Positions 33,811-43,824 of a stretch of 52,578 bases of DNA are shown here, one piece after another. The position numbers and the translations under genes were made by a program. Source of the stretch: Hallerella porci (GTDB lineage Bacteria; Fibrobacterota; Fibrobacteria; Fibrobacterales; Fibrobacteraceae); assembly GCF_003148885.1 (NCBI RefSeq), contig NZ_QGHD01000004.1, forward strand, positions 95,208 through 147,785. Reading direction: 5' to 3'. The notes under the pieces were generated by a model. That model made no database searches and was not told where the DNA came from. It saw nothing but the letters and a program-made list of their open reading frames with translations. How positions within the stretch are numbered: position 1 is the stretch's first letter; each line of letters starts with the position of its first letter.

Positions 33811-35536
33811 CATTTTTCACCGCTTTATCGTAAGCGTGTAAAATCGTCGCCGACGAAATCGTGCCCACAATTTTCCCGGCGGAATTTTTCACATAAACTT
33901 CGTTAATCGAATGTTTCAGCATAAACTTCATCGCCGAATGCAAATCAACGCTCGCGGGGAGAAGCGGCGAATGCGTCACGCAATCCGAAACCAAAAGCAC
34001 ATTGGCTCCGCCTTCAATCGAAACGATATTGCGCAAAACTAAACTCCAATCGAGAACGCCTAAATATTCTTCGTCATCAAAAACCGGATAGGTATGCATC
34101 GTCGCTGAATCTGTAAATTCCACATTAAATGTATCGATATCTTTTTCCGCTTCGTGAATTGTCTTCTTCGCATCCAAGCAAAGCACTTTTGATTTCTGCA
34201 TGACCGAGCCCACCGAAATTGTCCGCAGTAAATCGGGATCCATTTCTAAGCGATGCGCGGGCGACGAAAATTTGTTTAAAACTTGACTCCGATAAATTCC
34301 CCATTTGCGGCTAAACGCAACGTGGACAACTGCCGCAAGCATAATTCCCGGAAGCAGTTGATAGCTCCCCGTCATTTCGCAAACCATCACTACGCCGGCG
34401 AGCGGAGCCTTTGCTGCTCCCGCAAAAAATGCGCCCATTCCCACCAACGCCATCGCACCCGGTTCTTGTAAAACTCCGGGCAAAACCGTTTCGAAAGCAA
34501 CTGCAAAAGCAGCCCCGAGAACACCGCCGAGAAAAAGCGAAGGACCGAAAACGCCGCCAGCACCGCCGCTTCCCACCGTAAACGATGTCGCCATAATTTT
34601 AGCGATGACGAGTCCGAGCAAAAATAAAATCGATGGCGAATGTTCTGGATCGACGAGTCGCGTCATGCTTTCAACGTAATCCCAAGTGCCGCCCATCGCC
34701 TGCGGGAAAAAGAATGCAACAGCACCGCAGAGAATGCCTCCGATTGCGGGCTTTGCCCAATTCGGAATTTTCCACGCGGTGAAAAAATCTTCGACTTTAT
34801 AATAGAATTTGACGTAGAGATACGAAGCGGGAACGCAGAGAAGCCCGAGTAATGCGCAGCAAAAAAGATTCAAACTATTTACAAAATAAAAGTCGGGCAC
34901 ATTAAATGTCGGCGCTGTTCCAAAGACGCTCGAATAAACGGTAAAGCCGACAACCGAAGCGATAATTGAAGTTCCAAATGCGCTGCTTTCAAAATCTTCG
35001 CAGTAAAGAATTTCTACCGAAGTGAGCGCGCCCGCTAACGGCGCTTTAAAAATAGAACCCAATCCCGCAGCCATTCCTGCGAGTCCGAATTGACGCCGCA
35101 CCGCTCGAGTCATTTTGAAAAAGCGGCAAATGGTCGAAGCAATTCCCGAACCGATTTGCGACACCGGACCTTCAAAGCCCGCGCTTCCGCCGCTGCCGAG
35201 AGTAATCGTACTCGCCAAAAGTTTCACGGGCGCAACGCGTTTCCGCAGTACTCCGCCGCGATGATGAAACGCATAAATGGAGCGATCCGTTCCTTGCCCC
35301 GCTGCCTCAGGAGTTTTTGCAAAAACAAAAAGTAAAAGCCCGACTAAAAGTCCGCCGATCGCTGGCGCAAGAAAAAGAAACGGACCCGAAAAAGTTTTAT
35401 TCACAAACTCCGTCGTCGATTCCAAACAAATGCGAAATATTATGGCGACGCCACCGGTCACAAGTCCGATGAAAGCTGCCAAAAACATTTTTGGCATGTA
35501 AGAATTGATGATGAAAAGTCGGGAAATTTTTTTCAT
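33803..35536 (-). CDS. ClC-family chloride channel/transporter with C-terminal CBS pair
   Basis: A 577-residue membrane protein. The ClC signature motifs are GSGGSAGFEGP (about 113-123), whose Glu is the proton/gating glutamate, and GSGGAGGVFGPSL further on. About ten or more membrane helices fill residues 15-410. Two CBS-like units follow: VGSVMQKSKVLCLDAKKTIHEA, and VLLVSDCVTHSPLLPASVDLHSAM with GKIVGTISSATIL, which may bind nucleotides. The gating Glu suggests a Cl-/H+ antiporter more than a passive channel. It follows corA by six bases. Confidence 0.92.
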   Translation of the reverse strand: MKKISRLFIINSYMPKMFLAAFIGLVTGGVAIIFRICLESTTEFVNKTFSGPFLFLAPAIGGLLVGLLLFVFAKTPEAAGQGTDRSIYAFHHRGGVLRKRVAPVKLLASTITLGSGGSAGFEGPVSQIGSGIASTICRFFKMTRAVRRQFGLAGMAAGLGSIFKAPLAGALTSVEILYCEDFESSAFGTSIIASVVGFTVYSSVFGTAPTFNVPDFYFVNSLNLFCCALLGLLCVPASYLYVKFYYKVEDFFTAWKIPNWAKPAIGGILCGAVAFFFPQAMGGTWDYVESMTRLVDPEHSPSILFLLGLVIAKIMATSFTVGSGGAGGVFGPSLFLGGVLGAAFAVAFETVLPGVLQEPGAMALVGMGAFFAGAAKAPLAGVVMVCEMTGSYQLLPGIMLAAVVHVAFSRKWGIYRSQVLNKFSSPAHRLEMDPDLLRTISVGSVMQKSKVLCLDAKKTIHEAEKDIDTFNVEFTDSATMHTYPVFDDEEYLGVLDWSLVLRNIVSIEGGANVLLVSDCVTHSPLLPASVDLHSAMKFMLKHSINEVYVKNSAGKIVGTISSATILHAYDKAVKNEK

Positions 35537-35542
35537 CGGAAG

Positions 35543-36463
35543 CTACTTGCGTTTTCGCCAAACAAAGAGAACGCCAGCCACCGATAGAACGAAAATCGCC
35601 ACGATAATCCAAAACGAATACGGATTATTTTCGCCCAGTCCAAATGGAAATTTCACATTCATGCCGAAGATACTCGCGACGAAAGTCGGAATGGTAATCG
35701 CAATCGTGATAATGTTTAGTGTTCGCATTAACACGTTCATATTGTTGTTCACCACACTCGCCCGCGCATCCATTAACGATGCCAAAATGTTTGCGTAAAT
35801 TTCGGCCTGCTGCAAACTTTGCCGATTTTCAATCACCACGTCATCTAAGAGCTCGCGTTCGTTTTCGTTAAACTGCATGCCGCGACCCATCTGCAATTTT
35901 TTGAGCAACGCTTCGTTCGAATTGAGCGCGCTCACGTAATAAATCAAGCCCTTATTGAGAGTGAACATATATTGCAGATATTTATTGTCGAGAGTATTCT
36001 GCAATTTATCTTCGAGTTCTTCGCTAATCCGATTCATAATCTTCAAGTGCTCGTTGAAGTGGTAAACGGAATAGTTCAAAAGTTTAATGACAAATGTATT
36101 GAGGCTGTCGATTTTAGAGAAACGGCGGGAATCCATCAGCGGAATTTCTGCATCCGAAAGGAGAAGCACCCAGTCTTCGAACAAGAAAATTCCAAAAGAC
36201 TCCACGCGGAATTCAAAATTATCTTCGGAAGTATAATTGCGCGGTTTCTTAAAAACGATGGTGGTAAAATCATCATCGTATTCCACACGCGAAAGTTCGT
36301 CATTATCGAATGCAGAAGCAATCGTATGTTCTGCAATCTCATATTTTTTGACAAGAGCGCCCCGCTGTTCCTGGCTCGGGCTGCCCATCAACACGATGTC
36401 TGCGGAATCTTCGTCCGAAGCCTTCGTGATGCGGCCATTCTCAATTTTATAATACTTGAGCAT
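35543..36463 (-). CDS. corA: CorA-type divalent cation transporter
   Basis: A 306-residue magnesium/cobalt channel. It has a large cytoplasmic N-terminal domain, long helices (about 130-245), and two C-terminal transmembrane helices. The selectivity motif GMN (267-269, in FVASIFGMNV) ends the first of these. The tail ends in basic WRKRK. It sits six bases upstream of the ClC gene, so magnesium and chloride movement may be co-expressed. Confidence 0.94.
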   Translation of the reverse strand: MLKYYKIENGRITKASDEDSADIVLMGSPSQEQRGALVKKYEIAEHTIASAFDNDELSRVEYDDDFTTIVFKKPRNYTSEDNFEFRVESFGIFLFEDWVLLLSDAEIPLMDSRRFSKIDSLNTFVIKLLNYSVYHFNEHLKIMNRISEELEDKLQNTLDNKYLQYMFTLNKGLIYYVSALNSNEALLKKLQMGRGMQFNENERELLDDVVIENRQSLQQAEIYANILASLMDARASVVNNNMNVLMRTLNIITIAITIPTFVASIFGMNVKFPFGLGENNPYSFWIIVAIFVLSVAGVLFVWRKRK

Positions 36464-36514
36464 AAAAGCCTCTCTTGTATTATGAACGCCTACAATTTTT
36501 TTTGCACCCCAAAA

Positions 36515-36546
36515 ATAAAAAAGACCGAGGACAATGCCTAGGTCTT
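36515..36546 (-). terminator. Intrinsic terminator after secDF
   Basis: On the minus strand AAGACCTAGG (36546-36537) pairs with CCTCGGTCTT (36530-36521) around a six-base loop, with one mismatch, followed by a T-rich run. It lies about 20 bases past the secDF stop. Confidence 0.75.
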
Positions 36547-36568
36547 TTATGAGAAATGTTTGTAAAAA

Positions 36569-39163
36569 TTACACGAGACGGCGCACGTGATTGTGGAACC
36601 AGACGACGAACGGTGAACAGATAAACACCGAGGAGTAAGTTCCGACGAGAGTACCGAACGACATCACCAAACCGAAGTCGCGAATCGAAGAACCGCCCAT
36701 CACAGCAAGAATCACGCAAACAAAGAATGTCGTGCCCGAAGTAATCACCGTACGGCTAAAGCACTGCGAAACCGAAGCGTCCACCGTTTCTGCAAAATTG
36801 GCCGAACCGTGGAGACGAACATTTTCACGAATGCGGTCGTAGTTCACAATCGTATCGTTCACCGAGTAACCGATCATCGTAAGGAATGCCGCGACCATTG
36901 CGCCGTCGACCGAAAGACCGAGAAGCGAAACAAAGCCAATCGTGAGCATCGTATCGTGTACCAGGCCGAGAACTGCGCCAAGACCGAAGCCAAGACCGAG
37001 TTTGCCAAAGCGGAACCACACATAAAGGCAAATGGCGAGCCAAGCGAGAAGCACCGAGAGAAGTGCGTTAAAGCGAAGTTCTTCGCCGATCGTCGCACCG
37101 ACTTCGTCTCTCGACAAAATCTGCACGCGTTCGTCCGAGTCAATAGCCTTAATCACGTCAGCGCCTTGTTCGCTCTTCACCACAACTTCATAAGTGTTCT
37201 GCAAAGAGGTTCCGCCGACTACGCGAACCATTCCATTTTTCACATTGAACTTGGAAAGTACATCATTCAAGTCCTTGATATGATCCACGTCATCGTTATA
37301 TTGCACGCGGAACACAGTACCACCGGTAAAGTCGATGCTGAAATTGAAGCCTTTGAAAATAGAGAGTGCAAGAGCAATCACAACGCAAATGACCGAGAGT
37401 CCGACGAAAATCTTCGACTTGCTCGTAATCGGGAGATGTGCATTATTGAGAGCCGGAACACCACCGCCAATAGAAATCGTGTTGGTATCTTGCTTGGCGA
37501 GTTTCATATCGAAAATCGCACGCGTAATGGTAAGAGCGGTAAACATCGAAGCGGCAATACCGATCATCAAAGTTAAACCGAAGCCCTTCACCGAGCCAGT
37601 ACCAATCTTATAAAGAATAAGAGCCGTTAAGAACGTCGTCAAGTTCGAGTCGAAAATTGCGCTGAATGCACGTTCATAACCCTTCGCAATCGCTGCGCGA
37701 GCCTTGTTGCCAGCGCGGAGTTCTTCACGAATACGTTCGAAGATAATCACGTTTGCGTCGATAGACATACCGACGGTTAACACCATACCTGCGATACCCG
37801 GGAGAGTTAATGTAGCTCCAAATGCCGAGAGAACTGCTGCGGTAATCAAAGCGTTGCAAACAAGACCGACACTTGCGATTAAACCACCAAAGCGGTAGTA
37901 CATAATCATAAAGATAACGGTAATAATAAGACCGATCAAAGCCGAGCCAAAACCGCTGCGGATATTGTCTTCACCGAGAGTTGCACCGATTGTGCGGCTT
38001 TCGATAATATTCATCGGAGCCTTGAGAGCGCCCGAACGAAGAACGACTGCGAGACGGTTTGCTTCCGCCATGTCATCGAGGCCGGTAATTTGCGCTTCAC
38101 CATTCGGAATGCGGTCGCGAATCACCGGAGCGCTGATCACTTGATCGTCGAGGACAATCGCCATTTGCTTGCCGATATTGGCAGCGGTAATTGCCCCAAA
38201 ACGTTTCGGACCAATTCCTGCAAATTTGAGGCTAACTGCAACTTCGCCCGAGTTCGTTCCATCGCTTACGCGGTACGGACGCGCATCGGAAACATATTCA
38301 CCGCTCATTTCAGCGCGGCGCTTCAACAAATACAAACGCTTTGCCTTAATCTGCGTGCCATTCGGCTTTTCAAAGCCCGAGCCCCAAGCAAAGACGACAT
38401 CGTGCGGAATCAAAGTTTGCACGGTGCGATCGTTCAAGATGCGCTTAATCGTTTCAATTTGTTCTTGGGCAACGAAACCGCCGTTTCCAAACGACATATA
38501 AAGAGCCGAGAGAGCGGTTCCCTTATTGACTTCTTCCGAACCAGCAGCCGCAGTCGTATCAGCCTTAGCGGTATCCACTTTATTCGCGTTACCTGCGAAA
38601 AGTTCTGCATCCGAAAGCGTATCGGCTTTTGCGGTTTCCGTCTTGGCAACCGTCGAATCAACCTTTGCACTGTCCTTGATTTCGCCGCGACCGAGCAAAT
38701 AATTATCGATGAGCGAAACGACTTGTCCGAACTTTTCTTGTTCAGCGAGAATCTTAAATTCCAACTTGGCGGTGCTTCCGACCAAAGCCTTCGCCGTCGA
38801 ATCGTCCACGCCCGCTAGTTCAACATTGATGCGGTCATTGCCCGACGGAGAAATCTGCGGTTCAGAAAGACCGAACTGGTCAACACGGTTGCGGACAATT
38901 TCCAGCGATTGTTGCTGAATGTCTTTAATGTCTTCGTCTTTGAGACCTTTGCTATCGATTTGAAGCGTAATGCTTGTACCGCCAGCAAGATCCAACCCAA
39001 AGTTCATTGCCTTTGCAGCAACCTTCGGATTTTGCTTCACAAAATCCTTCTTCGCATCACCCGATTTTGAGTGAACTTGGATGGACGGAATAATCGACCA
39101 AGCAGCAAGAAGGATGACTACGAGTATAATGAACTCGCGCATACCAAATAATTTTTTCTTCAT
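36569..39163 (-). CDS. secDF: SecD-SecF fused protein-export subunit
   Basis: An 864-residue one-piece SecDF, the proton-driven partner of SecYEG that pulls proteins across the membrane. The SecD half shows FGLDLAGGTS (55-64), a large periplasmic domain, and TIGATLGEDNIRSG before its helix bundle. The SecF half starts near residue 585 with FSIDFTGGTVFRV and ends with the second bundle (SVNDTIVNYDRIREN). An Ala/Asp/Thr/Lys-rich low-complexity insertion (about 160-215, repeating KxDTAKADT-type units) lies in the periplasmic domain and is unusual. No yajC is next to it. Confidence 0.95.
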   Translation of the reverse strand: MKKKLFGMREFIILVVILLAAWSIIPSIQVHSKSGDAKKDFVKQNPKVAAKAMNFGLDLAGGTSITLQIDSKGLKDEDIKDIQQQSLEIVRNRVDQFGLSEPQISPSGNDRINVELAGVDDSTAKALVGSTAKLEFKILAEQEKFGQVVSLIDNYLLGRGEIKDSAKVDSTVAKTETAKADTLSDAELFAGNANKVDTAKADTTAAAGSEEVNKGTALSALYMSFGNGGFVAQEQIETIKRILNDRTVQTLIPHDVVFAWGSGFEKPNGTQIKAKRLYLLKRRAEMSGEYVSDARPYRVSDGTNSGEVAVSLKFAGIGPKRFGAITAANIGKQMAIVLDDQVISAPVIRDRIPNGEAQITGLDDMAEANRLAVVLRSGALKAPMNIIESRTIGATLGEDNIRSGFGSALIGLIITVIFMIMYYRFGGLIASVGLVCNALITAAVLSAFGATLTLPGIAGMVLTVGMSIDANVIIFERIREELRAGNKARAAIAKGYERAFSAIFDSNLTTFLTALILYKIGTGSVKGFGLTLMIGIAASMFTALTITRAIFDMKLAKQDTNTISIGGGVPALNNAHLPITSKSKIFVGLSVICVVIALALSIFKGFNFSIDFTGGTVFRVQYNDDVDHIKDLNDVLSKFNVKNGMVRVVGGTSLQNTYEVVVKSEQGADVIKAIDSDERVQILSRDEVGATIGEELRFNALLSVLLAWLAICLYVWFRFGKLGLGFGLGAVLGLVHDTMLTIGFVSLLGLSVDGAMVAAFLTMIGYSVNDTIVNYDRIRENVRLHGSANFAETVDASVSQCFSRTVITSGTTFFVCVILAVMGGSSIRDFGLVMSFGTLVGTYSSVFICSPFVVWFHNHVRRLV

Positions 39164-39262
39164 CTGAACATTTTCCTTAAAGGCATAAGAAACCTAAAGA
39201 TGCGACCAAAATTAGAAAGTTTTTAATTCTTCGTCGAAGAAAATAAGCCAAAAGCGTGCCAT

Positions 39263-40696
39263 TTACGCTTGCAAAGTCCGCTTCGTCAAAACGATTCCGC
39301 CTTTTTCTACAAAATAGCCCGCGACGCCTTCTATCGGCGATTTTCCGCGTTCATAGACAATTTCTGTCCGCGCAGCAATTCCCGGCAAAGGAACAGCACC
39401 TGGGAAGCCAAGTCGCAATTCGACGAAAGTTTTCCCAAGTTGACGACAAAGTAAAATGCCTTGTCCTTCGGGACGAATCGTTAATGTTCCCTGAATCATC
39501 GCCGGTTCGCGTTTGCGGAAAGCCAAAAATGTCTGCATTAAACGGAATGTTTCGGAATTTTCGCCTTGCGGTAAATTCTGCCACGGAAAACAGCGACGAT
39601 TATCGGGATCTTTTCCACCTTCCATTTCAATTTCATCGCCATAATAAAGCGAAATCGCATCCGGCAAGCACAAAAGTAATGCCCAAGCGAGCAGAGAACG
39701 TTCCGGATTTTTCCCCGCTAAAGTCCGAAGCCTTGCCGTATCGTGGCTTCCAAAAAGATTCATTTGCACGCCGAAAAGTTTCCGCGCAAACAATTCTTGC
39801 AATTCGTGACAGAAAGAATTCAAATCCATTCCCGCGGTAAACAAATCCGTCGTATCGCCGGTTGAAGCCGCATCTTTGGACTGCATGCCTTCGGGGAAAA
39901 GAAAATTCAGTGCGAGTCTTCGCACGGGATAATTCATCACGCCGTCAAATTGATCGCCCGCAAGCCACCGCGACGGATCTTCCCAAATTTCGCCGACGAT
40001 ATACGCTTCGGGATTTAACTTTTTGACGCGAATGCGAAATTCTCGCCAAAAAGAATCGTCGTCAATTTCGTTTGGAACATCTAAACGCCAGCCGTCGATG
40101 CCGCGGCGAATCCAATATTCGGCGACGTGCAGCAAATATTCGCGGACTTCCAAATTTTCGGTATTGAATTTCGGAAGCGCAGGCATTCCCCACCAACATT
40201 CATAATTCGGTTTTCCCGAATACGCTTTCACCGGAAAAGAATGAAAATGAAACCAGCCTTTGAACGGCGAAGCTTCGCCCTCTTCCATCGCGCTCACAAA
40301 CGGAAAAAATCCGCGGGAACAATGATTGAAAACGCCATCCAAAATAATCCGCATGCCGCGCTTGTGCACCTCGGAAACGAGTTCATCAAAATCGGCGAGA
40401 GTGCCTAAAACCGGATCGATTTGCAAATAATCAATCGTATGATAACGATGATTTGCAGCACTTTTAAAAATCGGGCAAAGATAAAGTGCATTCGCTCCGA
40501 GATTTTGGATATAATCCAACTTTTCAATGATGCCGCGGAGATTTCCTCCACAAAATCCATTCACTTCGGGAGTAGCGCCCCAGTTGCGGAAAGTTCCCGC
40601 CGAAACATAAGCGGGAGAACGCGCAAACCGTTCGGGAAAAATTTGATAAAATACCGCCGATTTGACCCAGTCCGGACAAAGCGAATGATCTGTCAT
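39263..40696 (-). CDS. GH13 alpha-amylase-family glycoside hydrolase
   Basis: A 477-residue cytoplasmic GH13 enzyme without signal peptide, of the neopullulanase/cyclomaltodextrinase/maltogenic type. Conserved regions are DGVFNHCSRGF (120-130), the nucleophile Asp206 in GWRLDVPNE, the acid Glu236 in IVGEIWED and Asp319 in FGSHDT. The N-terminal dimerisation domain of classical neopullulanases is missing. It should cut maltodextrins or glycogen-derived oligosaccharides. It begins ten bases after the malQ stop and is co-directional, so the two should act in one alpha-glucan pathway. A weak hairpin (39227-39241) lies downstream. Confidence 0.92.
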   Translation of the reverse strand: MTDHSLCPDWVKSAVFYQIFPERFARSPAYVSAGTFRNWGATPEVNGFCGGNLRGIIEKLDYIQNLGANALYLCPIFKSAANHRYHTIDYLQIDPVLGTLADFDELVSEVHKRGMRIILDGVFNHCSRGFFPFVSAMEEGEASPFKGWFHFHSFPVKAYSGKPNYECWWGMPALPKFNTENLEVREYLLHVAEYWIRRGIDGWRLDVPNEIDDDSFWREFRIRVKKLNPEAYIVGEIWEDPSRWLAGDQFDGVMNYPVRRLALNFLFPEGMQSKDAASTGDTTDLFTAGMDLNSFCHELQELFARKLFGVQMNLFGSHDTARLRTLAGKNPERSLLAWALLLCLPDAISLYYGDEIEMEGGKDPDNRRCFPWQNLPQGENSETFRLMQTFLAFRKREPAMIQGTLTIRPEGQGILLCRQLGKTFVELRLGFPGAVPLPGIAARTEIVYERGKSPIEGVAGYFVEKGGIVLTKRTLQA

Positions 40697-40706
40697 GGAA
40701 ACCTAC

Positions 40707-42677
40707 TTAACGCAGAGAGCGATTCGTGCGTTCGCTTGTAAGATTCGAAATTTCCGCAGAAAGCGCAGAATTGTCGGCGAGTTCTTCGAGAGAACACGGC
40801 ATTTTATACGCCCAATTTTGCGGGCCCACAGTTCCCGGAGTATTCACCCGTTCATCGTTTGGATTCGCAGGCGTCCAGCGCGAACTGAGCGCTAAATAAT
40901 CTTGAATCGGCGGAATGCAGAAAAGACTATTCGACTTGAAAATGTTGCGGATTAAAAGCTTCACCAAATCCGGCGTTAATGCCTGCGGCGCATCGCCTTC
41001 GAAATACAGATGATGCTTCCAGAAAAGATTCTTGTCAAAGTCGCCTTCTTGCCAAAGCCCGAGAAGAGTCGAAGTATCGTGCACGCTCGTCGTCGAAACA
41101 GAAAGCCGCGGATATTCCGAAACTTCGTAATACGGCTGATACGGAGCGTCCCAATTTCTTGCCCAACGTTCTACGCGAAGCGAATTGATTTGCAATTCGC
41201 GGAGAACGGTCGGAACGCAATGCGGAACTGCGCCCAAGTCTTCGGCGCAGACGACCATATCGGTTTCTTTTGCCAAAACCGAAAGCAATTTTTTGCCGTT
41301 TGCGTACCAAAGATTTTCTTGAGCCGCTTCGTTTGCGTGCAACAAATCGCTGAGTTTCTTTTGCTCGTTCGAAGGAAGAGTTCCGAGAACCGGAGCGTTA
41401 TACCAATACCAGAACGGATAATACGCATTCGCCGGAGTTCCCGGCACAAAAATGCGGTTCCATTGCACTTTCAAAAGCGCATCTTTCACCGATTGTTCTT
41501 CGTCCGAATCGATGATCGCACTTTCGCAATCGCAATCTTTTTTGAAAACGTAACGGTCGCTTGAATACGGCAATAATTCAAAGAATTTACCAATGCAGCG
41601 ATCGGTTTCGCCGCCCAAAAATCCGCGGAGTTGATCCTTCGAATAATTCGGACGCTGCAAATATTCCACCGTTTCTTTTTTAAATCCCGCTGCCGAAAGG
41701 GCTTCGAGAGTGAGCGGAATCGCGGGCGAAAAATGCCCGAGAATGCCGGTGCGTTCGTTCTGCGGAATTGCCCAAATGCGGAAAAATCCGAGGACGTGGT
41801 CAATGCGGTAAGCGTGATAAAATTTACTCGCTTGCGCTAAACGATCCTTCCACCATTTGAAATTTTCGCTTTCGATAACATCCCAGCGGTAAGTCGGAAA
41901 TCCCCAATTTTGTCCGCTGTAGCTGAACATATCAGGAGGTGCGCCCGCCCGATCGTCGAGAGAAAAGTATTGGCGATTAAACCAAACGTCAGCGCTATCT
42001 TCGTTGATGAGAATCGGAATATCGCCTTTCAAACGCACGCCCATTTCCGTGAGTTTATTCGATGCGATTTTGAATTGCCCTTCGGCTTCGAACTGCATCC
42101 AACATTGGAAAAGTGCATCTTTCCGCGATTTGCGGAAAAGTGTGCTCAAACGCAACGCCGTCGGATTTTGTTCTTCTTTCCAACTGCGCCAGCTCGATTC
42201 GCCATTTTTTTCTTTGAGCATCGCATAAACAGCGTAAGGCTTGACCCACGGATTCGCTTCAATCCATTTTGTGAGCGCGACATTTTTTTCGAGCATCGCA
42301 TAATTCGCATCGAAAATTTTGCGCAAAATCGTGCGCTTTTCGCGGGCAATTTCCGAATAATGCACTTTCGGGTCTGCGGCAAACTTTTTCTGCAGCGCAG
42401 AAATTTCCTTTGCAAAATCTTCGGCTCCGTGAATAATCTGCAGCCGAATAAAAGCGGGATTTAACGCAAACGCGCTTCGCGCACTATACGGCGATGATTC
42501 AAAACCCGTATCATTGACCGGGAGAATTTGAATAATGCTTAAACCGCACTTTTTCGCCCAGGCGCCAAACGGAACCAAGTCCAAAAATTCGCCGATACCA
42601 ACGCTGTCTTGAGAATGCAAAGAGAAAACGGGGACAGCGACACCGCTTTGAAAGCTCGAAATTTCACCATAACGCAT
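40707..42677 (-). CDS. malQ: 4-alpha-glucanotransferase
   Basis: A 656-residue GH77 enzyme (amylomaltase) that moves glucan segments between maltodextrins. The N-terminal VPVFSLHSQDSVGIGEFLDL and LPVNDTGFESSPYSARSAFALNP are family signatures. The catalytic nucleophile is in YRIDHVLGFF, the acid in VVCAEDLGAVPHCV, and the third carboxylate in TTSVHDTSTLLG. It is longer than the roughly 500-residue short form, with an insertion in the central part. It heads the two-gene operon with the GH13 enzyme. Confidence 0.94.
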   Translation of the reverse strand: MRYGEISSFQSGVAVPVFSLHSQDSVGIGEFLDLVPFGAWAKKCGLSIIQILPVNDTGFESSPYSARSAFALNPAFIRLQIIHGAEDFAKEISALQKKFAADPKVHYSEIAREKRTILRKIFDANYAMLEKNVALTKWIEANPWVKPYAVYAMLKEKNGESSWRSWKEEQNPTALRLSTLFRKSRKDALFQCWMQFEAEGQFKIASNKLTEMGVRLKGDIPILINEDSADVWFNRQYFSLDDRAGAPPDMFSYSGQNWGFPTYRWDVIESENFKWWKDRLAQASKFYHAYRIDHVLGFFRIWAIPQNERTGILGHFSPAIPLTLEALSAAGFKKETVEYLQRPNYSKDQLRGFLGGETDRCIGKFFELLPYSSDRYVFKKDCDCESAIIDSDEEQSVKDALLKVQWNRIFVPGTPANAYYPFWYWYNAPVLGTLPSNEQKKLSDLLHANEAAQENLWYANGKKLLSVLAKETDMVVCAEDLGAVPHCVPTVLRELQINSLRVERWARNWDAPYQPYYEVSEYPRLSVSTTSVHDTSTLLGLWQEGDFDKNLFWKHHLYFEGDAPQALTPDLVKLLIRNIFKSNSLFCIPPIQDYLALSSRWTPANPNDERVNTPGTVGPQNWAYKMPCSLEELADNSALSAEISNLTSERTNRSLR

Positions 42678-42760
42678 ACCTCAAAGATAAATCATTTTAG
42701 AGCGAAATGATGCTTAAAAAAATGTGAAATCAATAGCCAGACTTTTCGCAGGATTTGCAC

Positions 42761-42794
42761 AAAAAAATTCCGCAAGAATTCAATTCCTGCGGAA
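42761..42794 (-). terminator. Intrinsic terminator after the AT-hook gene
   Basis: On the minus strand a long stem, TTCCGCA with an AT-rich inner part pairing to TGCGGAA (42794-42768), is followed by TTTTTTT (42767-42761). It lies 17 bases past the stop. Confidence 0.8.
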
Positions 42795-42810
42795 CATTTC
42801 GTTTCAAATT

Positions 42811-43710
42811 TTAACCGATTAAGTCTTCGGGACGCGGATATTTCCGTGGACGTCCCCGTTTCCGCTTGACCGGAACTGGCTTTCCATCGGGACCGATTTG
42901 CATCGGGCGAAGGCTCACCCCTGCCGCTGCGGCTGCAGCCCCGGCAACTGCTAACGCAGAACCCGGTTTGAAAAGCGCGGACAAATCGAGTTCGGGCTTT
43001 TCGGCAATCGCTTCGCCCGGTTGAACGCCGCTTGCGGCGGCCGCTGCGAGAGCTGCTTTTTGCGCTGCCAACGCTGCTTCTGCCAAGTGTTTTCGGACAA
43101 TTTCTTGCTGACGCTTCGCTTCTTCTTCGGCGCGTTTCTTCGCCAAATCCGCTTCGGAAATAATTTCTGTCTGTGTAGCGCCGAATTTTGCGCTACCAAA
43201 AGAACCGACGAGAACGCGACCCGAACTTTGACGCGGCGGAAGAGCCGAAGCGGGCTTACTTTCCATCACCGGATTCGGTGCCGAAGCCATTTTTTTGATT
43301 TGACTCGGCACAAAAAGCGGCTTTTTCGGTGGCGGAACAGAACGCTGATACGAATTTTGCGACCGGAAAGGCGTTTCGGACGAAAAATTTTGATCAAAAC
43401 GGCGCGGAGACGACGAATAATGCGCACCATTATCGTTCATAAAACGATTTTCATAGTCCGACATTTTCGGCATCGGGCGCGAAGAACGGTTAAAAGAATT
43501 CCGTTTTTCGTACTGTTCTGCAATTTTGCGGATGCGTTCTTGCTCTTTGGCAAGTTTTTTCGCTTCGCGTTCTTTCTTAGAAGGGCGGAAACGATCCCGT
43601 TTTTCTTCGTCAACGGGATGTAACGCTAAAATTTCGTCGTCGGAAAGTCCTCGCAATTCTGCAGGAACTTCAACAATTGGAAGATCTTCTTGTGATATTT
43701 TATCTGTCAT
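42811..43710 (-). CDS. Uncharacterised low-complexity protein with C-terminal AT-hook
   Basis: A 299-residue protein of no recognised enzyme family. Residues about 35-75 are highly charged and probably coiled-coil (KKEREAKKLAKEQERIRK). The middle is Ser/Pro/Asn-rich and likely disordered. A second charged helix is around residues 185-215 (LAKKRAEEEAKRQQEIVRKH), followed by alanine-rich runs. The C-terminus carries KRKRGRPRKYPRPEDL: the GRP core flanked by basic residues is a classic AT-hook for the DNA minor groove. No signal peptide. A chromatin-organising or regulatory role is inference. Confidence 0.75.
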   Translation of the reverse strand: MTDKISQEDLPIVEVPAELRGLSDDEILALHPVDEEKRDRFRPSKKEREAKKLAKEQERIRKIAEQYEKRNSFNRSSRPMPKMSDYENRFMNDNGAHYSSSPRRFDQNFSSETPFRSQNSYQRSVPPPKKPLFVPSQIKKMASAPNPVMESKPASALPPRQSSGRVLVGSFGSAKFGATQTEIISEADLAKKRAEEEAKRQQEIVRKHLAEAALAAQKAALAAAAASGVQPGEAIAEKPELDLSALFKPGSALAVAGAAAAAAGVSLRPMQIGPDGKPVPVKRKRGRPRKYPRPEDLIG

Positions 43711-43824
43711 GGGATGTAAAAATGCAAAAAAACGGTATTTTTAGACATCTGAACATGATTTAATTTAAAAAAACTATTTGTCAAGGTCTAGAAATTATTT
43801 GAAATGTGTTGTATTTTTTAGGCA

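Noticed and set aside
36809-38818. Two long plus-strand frames opposite secDF (255 and 242 residues)
   Set aside because: Both are mirror frames of a highly conserved gene, rich in Arg/His/Asn, with no family features or ribosome binding sites.
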